This document shows, one piece after another, positions 13,967 through 19,046 of a DNA stretch of 19,046 bases (its first letter is position 1; each line of letters starts with the position of its first letter). The position numbers and the translations under genes were made by a program. The stretch spans positions 1 through 19,046 of the forward strand of contig DATDGR010000272.1 in NCBI GenBank assembly GCA_036521995.1. The letters run 5' to 3'. The DNA is from Gp13-AA77 sp036521995. Its GTDB lineage: Bacteria; Acidobacteriota; Terriglobia; UBA7540. The notes beneath the pieces are model-generated. The model made no database searches and was not told the DNA's origin. It saw only the letters and a program-made list of their open reading frames with translations.

Positions 13967-14123
13967 GACTTATCCGAACGGTTTCGATAGGCTATCCGAA
14001 GGGATACCCCAAGACGTGCCGGTAAGCAGCCTGGGCCGTATCTGTTCCGCAAGAGCCGGCCTGGTTTCGATTTGTCGTCGTGTGGGCTCCCACCCCGGAA
14101 ACACCTGACAACCCTCTTGCTGC

Positions 14124-14177
14124 CGGGGCAATTGGCCCAGGCCGGCCCTGGGCCAAGCCCCAATCTGGACTGCCCCG
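14124..14177. repeat. Strong structured inverted repeat with two alternative outer stems
   Basis: The core is a perfect 10-bp inverted repeat, TTGGCCCAGG (14132-14141) and CCTGGGCCAA (14147-14156), with a 5-base spacer. GGGGC (14125-14129) can pair with GCCCC (14157-14161) to extend the hairpin, or CGGGGCA (14124-14130) can pair with TGCCCCG (14171-14177). The two outer pairings exclude each other. There is no T-run, so it is not a classic terminator. Confidence 0.6.
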
Positions 14178-14370
14178 TCAGCCGAATGGCCCGGAGTCCT
14201 AGGAGAGGCCTCGCGACTTTCATTTCCGCTCCATCTGATTACAGCCCTTTCACTTACTTGGACTCGCCCAGTGCTCCCGAACGTTGAGTTGCTACTCTGA
14301 CGGCCCTGCGCAGAGGTTGGACTCAGCGAGCACCGGCGGGTTCGCGGCCTGGATCTTACCTCCTGGTCGA

Positions 14371-14394
14371 CAGACGCGGCCACGCCAGCGTCTG
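14371..14394. repeat. Hairpin-forming inverted repeat
   Basis: CAGACGC (14371-14377) pairs with GCGTCTG (14388-14394). GGC and GCC inside continue the stem with one bulged A. The role is unknown. Confidence 0.45.
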
Positions 14395-14550
14395 CGTCCA
14401 GGACCTGGCTTGGTATAAGACCGAATGGTAAATCAGATGCAGTAACTCTTTCCCTGAAGGGTGCTAAATGACCCGATTAGGATTCCCTTAGGTTGGGAAC
14501 CGTTTGAGGCTAGTAGCTGTCAACTTGTTGAAAAGCTGCGACTTTGCCGT

Positions 14551-14566
14551 TTCAATTGCAATTGAA
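14551..14566. promoter_or_regulatory. Perfect 16-bp palindrome, candidate operator
   Basis: TTCAATTGCAATTGAA is its own reverse complement. It sits 22 bases upstream of the -35 box of the PEP-CTERM gene promoter, a usual place for an activator or repressor dimer. The regulator is unknown. Confidence 0.5.
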
Positions 14567-14588
14567 TCGCGCCAGCTTGATCGAAGCG

Positions 14589-14619
14589 TTGACGCCGTTA
14601 CAATCGGGTGTGTTATACT
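14589..14619 (+). promoter_or_regulatory. Sigma-70-type promoter of the PEP-CTERM gene
   Basis: TTGACG (14589-14594) and TATACT (14614-14619) are separated by 19 bases. A TGn extended -10 (14611-14613) could compensate for the long spacer. Predicted transcription starts near 14626, giving a leader of about 180 bases. Confidence 0.55.
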
Positions 14620-14670
14620 GAGGTCTACTGGAACATTAACCCTTTCAGCTTTAGAATCAGTGGAAGGACG

Positions 14671-14694
14671 CGGGCCAGTGCAAGAATGGGCCCG
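14671..14694 (+). other. Hairpin in the PEP-CTERM gene leader
   Basis: CGGGCC (14671-14676) pairs with GGCCCG (14689-14694) across 12 bases. It lies inside the predicted leader. Confidence 0.35.
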
Positions 14695-14767
14695 ACGCCG
14701 GTTCGCCGCCTTCAATGCCAAGATGAAGAAGAGGGCGAGCCGACCGATTTCCAGGCATAGATTCCTA

Positions 14768-14786
14768 ATGGCCACAAAGTGGCCAT
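14768..14786 (+). promoter_or_regulatory. Perfect hairpin next to the ribosome binding site
   Basis: ATGGCCAC (14768-14775) and GTGGCCAT (14779-14786) are perfect complements with a 3-base AAA loop. It ends four bases before GGGGAGG (14791-14797). It may be an operator for a protein dimer or a translational control stem. Confidence 0.5.
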
Positions 14787-14790
14787 ACAA

Positions 14791-14797
14791 GGGGAGG
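14791..14797 (+). promoter_or_regulatory. Shine-Dalgarno fixing a TTG start
   Basis: GGGGAGG with a 5-base A spacer to TTG at 14803. It decides against the in-frame GTG at 14779, which lies inside the hairpin. Confidence 0.75.
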
Positions 14798-14802
14798 AAA
14801 AA

Positions 14803-15471
14803 TTGAAAGCTTCGCGAATTGTCCTTTTCTGCACAGTGATTGCGCTGACGCCGCTTGCAATGCGTGCGGATACAATTGCTTACCAAGTCGTCCAAAACGG
14901 TACGCCCGCCTTGGTACTGCTGGATCCCGCGGCATTTGCCAGCGGTTCGGTCCCTGACCCGAGCATATTGGTCCGCCGTCTCAAACGGGGAAGCATTCCA
15001 TTCACGGGCTACACGTTCACATTCGATGCGGCTACGGGCGCCGGTCTATTCGACTATTACAATGGAAACGCTTTCTTCCTGTCCGCCTTGACGGTCATCA
15101 TTAGTCCAGGAGGGCCTGCCTTGGACGCGGAGGCGATGTTTGCCTGCGGCGTCGACAGCCAACTTGCGGTGGTACCCTTCTCCGACTGTAGCTTTGCTGA
15201 GTTCGGATCGGATGCCTCCGCGACTGAAGTCGCTTTCTTCGGTTCTCCAGGCCTGCCACCATACAGCCACTTCGCGATCGTGCTCGACGGCTTTCCCAGC
15301 AATGCAAACGTCATTGTCAATGCAGTCCCCGGGGCGCCAGCTCCAGAGCCAGGCGCTTGGATTCTGCTTCTAACCGGCCTGATGATCCTCGCCGGAGTTC
15401 GCTGGGGGCGGGCCGCCGCTCACCGAGGCCTTAGTTCGACTGGCTCGCGAATTCACGCATCAACTTGCTGA
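14803..15471 (+). CDS. Secreted PEP-CTERM domain protein
   Basis: This protein has 222 residues. A signal peptide (SRIVLFCTVIALTPLAMRA) is followed by a beta-rich domain of unknown function with four cysteines in two places (FACGVDS, FSDCSF). The C-terminus at 179-203 is a PEP-CTERM sorting signal: PAPEPGAWILLLTGLMILAG, then VRWGR. PEP-CTERM proteins are processed by exosortase and tied to exopolysaccharide or biofilm matrix; no exosortase is in the window. The TTG start is chosen for its GGGGAGG site. Eighteen residues (RAAAHRGLSSTGSRIHAS) plus TC trail the basic cluster, longer than usual, because the frame runs 41 bases into the 3' end of the convergent kinase gene. Codon use looks less GC-rich than in the neighbours. 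Confidence 0.82.
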   Translation: MKASRIVLFCTVIALTPLAMRADTIAYQVVQNGTPALVLLDPAAFASGSVPDPSILVRRLKRGSIPFTGYTFTFDAATGAGLFDYYNGNAFFLSALTVIISPGGPALDAEAMFACGVDSQLAVVPFSDCSFAEFGSDASATEVAFFGSPGLPPYSHFAIVLDGFPSNANVIVNAVPGAPAPEPGAWILLLTGLMILAGVRWGRAAAHRGLSSTGSRIHASTC

Positions 15472-18046
15472 ACTGAGGAAGGCCGCGAAGGCTGCTGAGC
15501 TCGGGGTCACTGGCAGCTCGCTGGACAGAGTAGCCCTTGAGGAACGCCTGACGAATACCCTGCAATGCTTCCTGGGGCTGGCCGGCGAGCGCCCGAACGA
15601 CAGCGTCCGCATAAATCAGCTCCGCGCTGGCTGGATTCAGTGCACGGGCCCGCCGGATTAGAATAGCCGCCTGGCCAGCATCACCTCTCTTGGCGTAGTA
15701 AAGAGCGAGATCGCCCATGACCTCCGGGTCGCGAGCATTCACCTGCAGCTCCTGGTTGGCCAACCCGATCGCCCGGTCGTAGGTGGCCGCCGCCTTGTCC
15801 TTCTGTCCGGACCAACGGTAGGCATCGGCAAGGTTTCCCACTGCCGTGGCCTCATCAGGCTTCATCTCTACGGCTTTTTCAAACATGCTCACGGCTTCGG
15901 CATAGCGCTGCAGGTAGAAGTAGGCTAAGCCGAGGTTGGAATAGGCGTAGGAACTGGGACGGACCTCAAGCGCCTTCTGAAACTGATCGATGGCTTTGTT
16001 CCACTGGCCGGCCTGGCAGTAGGCCGCACCCACACTGTTGTAACCGGCGACGTTGTCGGGTTCGAGTTCGGTCAGCCGTTGATAAGCGCTCAAGGCCTTT
16101 TCGTTCTCTTCCATATCAAGATAGGCGTCGCCCAGCATTTGGTAGTTGTCCGGGAAGTATGGACTCAGCTTGATCGCTTTCTGGTACGCCGCGATGGCTT
16201 CGGCTTTACGGCCGGCAGCCAGATACGTGCTGCCCAGGCGGCGGTAGCCTTCATCGGAGTTGGGATCGATCTGCAAGGCGTGTTCGATCTCAGCCGCGGC
16301 CTGGTCGGGATGGCCGGTTGCGTAATAAACGCTGCCCAGCGCGAAATGGGCCTCAGCCAAGCGCGGGTTCAAGTGAACGGCTTGCTGGGCGGCGTGGAGC
16401 GCTTTCTCAGCCCAGAAATTCTCCTCCTTCTGCCCGTACATCTCCAGGCTGGCGTCGGACATTCCGGCCCATGCCAGAGCGAATTTCGGGTCCTGCTTCA
16501 AGGCTTGTCCGTAGAGGTCGATGGCCTTGGAAATGTCACTTGCGTCTCTGAAATTGCGAAGCGCGTCCCGTCCGCGGAGGTAAAGGTCATAGGCGTCCAC
16601 GCTTCCAGTAGGGGGCGCGCTGATCGAAGCGATTTCCCCGGGGCTCGCTGTCAGGCCCAATGCGGAGACGAGTTGCCGGAAGGCCCGGTCCTCAATAGTC
16701 AGCAATTCCGTCCGTGACCCTGAGAACTCTTGCGTCCAAAGCAGCCTGGCGGCCGTCAAGTCTCGCAACGTGACCACCACCCGGATTTGATCACCTGCTC
16801 CCTGGACGACACCCGTTATGGCGAGATTGGCGCCGAGTTTCTTCCCAACCTGATCGATCGATTTCTGCCCGTCGACTCTTTCCATATCGGTGGCCGGAAT
16901 AATCCGAAGCCCGTTCAACTGGAAGAGCTTCGCCGAAAGCGCCTCGGCGAAGCCTTCGGCGATGTAATGGAAAGCGGCCGACTCGCCCAGCGCCCGAAAG
17001 GGAGCTACGACGATCACCTTGGTTGAAGGCAACCCGGCCGGCTCTTGGGTTCGGGTGGCCGTGACCGAGGCAGGGCGGAAAAGGCGATGGCGCAGGGACG
17101 GGACGGCGAGAACGAGCGTGGCTACGAGCAACAAGGCGGCTGCCGCCACCCCGGCCCGATTCCGGGGGAAAGGGCTGTTGATTGAGACGCGCTCGGAGGA
17201 TGCGCTTCGCGCCCCCAGATCTTCGCTGATATCCCGCGCCTGTTGGTATCGCCGCGCCGGGTCCTTCTCCAGGCAGCGTTCCACGACTGGCCGCAGCGCG
17301 CCGGGTATGCGCGGTGGAAGCGTAACCTTCGAGTCCATCATGATCGCCATGCTTAGCTCGAAGGCCGTATCTCCCTTAAATGGCAACTCGCCAGTCGTCA
17401 TCTCGTGAATGACGACCCCTAGCGACCACAGATCGGTGCTGATACTGGCTGGTTTGCCTCGCAAGAGCTCCGGTGCCATATAGGGGATCGTGCCGGCGAT
17501 GGAGCCTAACTCTCTCAGGGATGTCCGGGAAATCGCCGCCTGCGTCAACTCCGACGATAAAAGCTGCTGAGCCAAACCAAAGTCCAGCACCTTGACGCGT
17601 CCTTCCGGGGTAAGCATGACGTTGGCACTCTTGATATCCCGGTGAATCACGCCCCTTTGATGCGCATGCTCCAGGGCGTCCGCGATTTGGGTGGCATAGC
17701 CCACCACGGAGTCAGCGGGCAGTCCGGTGGGCGGCACCCTCAAGCTTAAGAGGTCTCCCTCGACGTACTCCATGGAGATATACGGCTGGCCATCGTACTC
17801 GCCGGCTTCGTAGATGGTGCAGATGTTGGGGTGATTCAAGGACGACGCGGTGCGGGCCTCGGCGAGCAGCAACCCCCACGCTGAGGGGTTGTCGTGGAAC
17901 TGCTTGTGAAGCAGCTTGAGCGCCACCGGCCGGCCAAGCCTGAGGTCTCGAGCGCGGTAGACGACGCCCATCCCCCCCTGGCCTAACCAGTGCTCGACCC
18001 GATAGCGATCCAATACGTCGCCGCGGGCCAAATTACCAATAACCAT
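15431..18046 (-). CDS. Membrane Ser/Thr protein kinase with TolB-like domain and TPR array
   Basis: The protein has about 871 residues counted from the ATG at 18046. A Hanks-type kinase domain has the glycine loop GQGGMG (22-27), VALKLL with K44, HRDIKSANVM with D137, DFG (155-157) and APE (191-193). A single membrane helix lies at 299-317 (AGVAAAALLLVATLVLAV). The extracytoplasmic part has a TolB-N/FlgO-like domain (342-462: VIVVAPFRALGES, GFAEALSAKL, LAITGVVQGAGDQIRVVV) and a TPR array of about ten units (485-862: repeated LGxxYxxxGxxxxAxxxxxxALxxxPxx). It probably senses an envelope or partner protein and phosphorylates cytoplasmic targets. The frame is open to a TTG at 18085. Neither start has a ribosome binding site, and I prefer the ATG close to the kinase domain. 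It lies downstream of nadK on the same strand. Confidence 0.93.
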   Translation of the reverse strand: MVIGNLARGDVLDRYRVEHWLGQGGMGVVYRARDLRLGRPVALKLLHKQFHDNPSAWGLLLAEARTASSLNHPNICTIYEAGEYDGQPYISMEYVEGDLLSLRVPPTGLPADSVVGYATQIADALEHAHQRGVIHRDIKSANVMLTPEGRVKVLDFGLAQQLLSSELTQAAISRTSLRELGSIAGTIPYMAPELLRGKPASISTDLWSLGVVIHEMTTGELPFKGDTAFELSMAIMMDSKVTLPPRIPGALRPVVERCLEKDPARRYQQARDISEDLGARSASSERVSINSPFPRNRAGVAAAALLLVATLVLAVPSLRHRLFRPASVTATRTQEPAGLPSTKVIVVAPFRALGESAAFHYIAEGFAEALSAKLFQLNGLRIIPATDMERVDGQKSIDQVGKKLGANLAITGVVQGAGDQIRVVVTLRDLTAARLLWTQEFSGSRTELLTIEDRAFRQLVSALGLTASPGEIASISAPPTGSVDAYDLYLRGRDALRNFRDASDISKAIDLYGQALKQDPKFALAWAGMSDASLEMYGQKEENFWAEKALHAAQQAVHLNPRLAEAHFALGSVYYATGHPDQAAAEIEHALQIDPNSDEGYRRLGSTYLAAGRKAEAIAAYQKAIKLSPYFPDNYQMLGDAYLDMEENEKALSAYQRLTELEPDNVAGYNSVGAAYCQAGQWNKAIDQFQKALEVRPSSYAYSNLGLAYFYLQRYAEAVSMFEKAVEMKPDEATAVGNLADAYRWSGQKDKAAATYDRAIGLANQELQVNARDPEVMGDLALYYAKRGDAGQAAILIRRARALNPASAELIYADAVVRALAGQPQEALQGIRQAFLKGYSVQRAASDPELSSLRGLPQFSKLMREFASQSN

Positions 18047-18137
18047 GCTGGGGCGATAGTAATCCTTGATTTTAGGTTGAGTCAACGATAACTATAATTC
18101 AATCGCTAACCACAACGTCATATATCTGGCAAATAGG

Positions 18138-18154
18138 CTTCTCCCCAGGAGAAG
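18138..18154 (-). terminator. Hairpin between nadK and the kinase gene
   Basis: CTTCTCC (18138-18144) and GGAGAAG (18148-18154) form a perfect 7-bp stem with a 3-base loop, about 35 bases after the nadK stop. On the minus strand it is followed by CCTATTTG, a poor T-run, so termination would be weak. Confidence 0.45.
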
Positions 18155-18188
18155 GTCCCATCAGAAATCGAAGAACCCGGCGCCGCAA

Positions 18189-19046
18189 TCACCGTTCGCC
18201 CCACTTCAACTTCTGCCGCAGCACTTCAAAATAGCTCTTGTTCGAAGGCTGGACGATCTCCACCACCGCGGCGGACTTGCGGATGCGGACGCGGTCGTCG
18301 CTGTGCATTTCGACCCCTACCTGTCCATCGACGGTGAGATAGACGGATTCCGTCTCGCTCTTCACGGCCACTTCGATGGTGACGTTGTCCCGCAGCACGA
18401 TGGGCCGGTTGGTAAGGGTGTGGGCGCAGATGGGCGTGATGATGAAGGCGCGGACGCTCGGCGCCACCACAGGCCCACCCGCGGCCAGCGAATACGCCGT
18501 GGAGCCGGTGGGGGTGGAGACGATCAGTCCGTCGGCCTTGTAGGTGGAAATGAACTGCCCGTCCACCCGGACGTCGAAATCGAGCACGCGCGCCAAGGCG
18601 CCTTTGTTGAGCACCACGTCATTCAAAGCCACGAACAGGCAGGCCCGCTGTTTGCCGCGCAGGACCTCCGCTTCCATCTGCACGCGCCGCTCGGTGCTGA
18701 AGTAGCCGTCGAGCACGGCCTGAAGAGCCGGGTAAAGCTCGTCGCGGGTTACCACGGTGAGGAAGCCGAGCCCGCCGAGATTCACGGCCAGGATGGGCAC
18801 CGGCTTTCCGTCGAGCGCGCGGGCAGTGGCCAAAAAGGTCCCGTCCCCACCGAAAACGATGGCCAAGTCGATGCGCGAAGCGAGCTCGGTGCGGGCGATG
18901 CCCGCCTCCCCGGTGCTGAGGTTGGCCGCCGTTTCCTGGTCGATGAAGACCTGGAGACCACGCGTCTGGAGCCAGGCCATCACCGGCGGCACCAGTTCCC
19001 GTACTTCGGTCTTGTGAGGTTTCGAGGTGATCCCGACGCGCTTGAT
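18189..19046 (-). CDS. nadK: NAD kinase (N-terminus beyond window edge)
   Basis: The frame is open to the window end, giving 285 visible residues that begin IKRVGITSKPHKTEVREL. Only a few N-terminal residues should be missing, since the family has about 290. It phosphorylates NAD to NADP with ATP or polyphosphate in the cytoplasm. Motifs counted from the window edge are VFGGDGT (64-70) with the catalytic-type aspartate, NLGGLGFL (89-96), LNDVVL (141-146) in place of the common NE/ND motif, and GLIVSTPTGSTAYSLAAGGP (173-192). A GTG at 18992 would give a shorter version but would drop the conserved first strand (VGI), so it is not the real start. The kinase/TPR gene follows on the same strand after a hairpin. 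Confidence 0.95.
   Translation of the reverse strand: MKRVGITSKPHKTEVRELVPPVMAWLQTRGLQVFIDQETAANLSTGEAGIARTELASRIDLAIVFGGDGTFLATARALDGKPVPILAVNLGGLGFLTVVTRDELYPALQAVLDGYFSTERRVQMEAEVLRGKQRACLFVALNDVVLNKGALARVLDFDVRVDGQFISTYKADGLIVSTPTGSTAYSLAAGGPVVAPSVRAFIITPICAHTLTNRPIVLRDNVTIEVAVKSETESVYLTVDGQVGVEMHSDDRVRIRKSAAVVEIVQPSNKSYFEVLRQKLKWGER

Larger units (their letters stand above)
13906..14802. other. Non-coding gap of about 900 bases between mreB and the PEP-CTERM gene
   Basis: No frame here has convincing protein character or a ribosome binding site. From left to right I see: the mreB promoter region (to about 13970); a near-palindrome TTCGATAGGCTATC with a one-base bulge at about 13983-13999; a large structured inverted repeat at 14124-14177; a hairpin at 14371-14394; then a palindrome, promoter and leader of the PEP-CTERM gene (14551-14802). 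A non-coding RNA in 14000-14400 is possible but I do not recognise one. Confidence 0.6.

Noticed and set aside
13970..14383. 137-residue minus-strand frame upstream of mreB
   Set aside because: Arg/Pro/Ser-rich composition, no ribosome binding site and no motif; it also runs through the structured inverted repeat.
13906..14500. tRNA, RNase P RNA, tmRNA and 6S RNA in the gap
   Set aside because: I looked for their conserved cores on both strands and saw none that I could support.
14626..14802. Leader considered as a c-di-GMP (GEMM) riboswitch
   Set aside because: It has a GGACGC string but not the conserved GEMM core or its tetraloop-receptor arrangement, so no known class can be assigned.
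14504..14806. 100-residue plus-strand frame ending at the PEP-CTERM gene start
   Set aside because: The TTG start has no ribosome binding site and the promoter lies inside the frame. The basic C-terminal part matched nothing I know.
14488..14895. 135-residue minus-strand frame over the PEP-CTERM control region
   Set aside because: It overlaps the palindrome, promoter and signal-peptide coding region of the plus-strand gene, with no motif of its own.

Overview
The window reads as chromosomal DNA of a GC-rich Gram-negative-type bacterium, most likely an Acidobacteriota member. The reasons are a long secreted protein combining SBBP beta-propeller repeats with choice-of-anchor-D Ig-like modules, a Ser/Thr kinase fused to a TolB-like domain and a TPR array, a PEP-CTERM protein, an outer-membrane beta-barrel and an mreBCD cluster. 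This taxonomic call is inference from gene content; no rRNA is present.

Left part, 1-1393: an accessory patch that looks less GC-rich than the rest. It holds the C-terminal end of an IS630-type transposase, then two overlapping genes on the same strand. The first encodes a protein ending in a winged-helix-like LTxxG segment. The second encodes a HEPN-like protein broken by a one-base frameshift exactly at the histidine of its R-x6-H motif. A hairpin closes the unit. This is the best candidate in the window for a little-described, possibly defence or toxin-like, module.

Centre-left, 1483-5398: a solitary DUF2283 gene lies divergent to a secreted M48-type metallopeptidase, which is followed 40 bases later by a KimA-like potassium/APC permease. 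Convergent to them is a small outer-membrane beta-barrel gene with a strong Shine-Dalgarno.

Centre, 5448-11223: a composite inverted repeat and terminator-like hairpin precedes a 1480-residue surface protein on the minus strand. That protein has a DUF7948-like N-terminus, seven SBBP repeats, five Ig-like repeats and a C-terminal membrane hairpin. Divergent from it is an exported aldose 1-epimerase.

Centre-right, 11290-13905: mreB-mreC-mreD run on the minus strand, with mreC overlapping mreB. Both mreB and mreC appear to use TTG starts supported by ribosome binding sites. The usual mrdA and rodA do not follow. About 900 bases of non-coding DNA lie upstream of mreB. This gap holds a strong structured inverted repeat with two mutually exclusive outer stems, a putative mreB promoter, and the regulatory region of the next gene.

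Right, 14551-19046: a PEP-CTERM protein has a perfect 16-bp palindrome, an extended -10 promoter, a long leader and a hairpin beside its Shine-Dalgarno. It converges on and overlaps the 3' end of the kinase/TPR gene, which lies downstream of a nadK that runs off the window edge.
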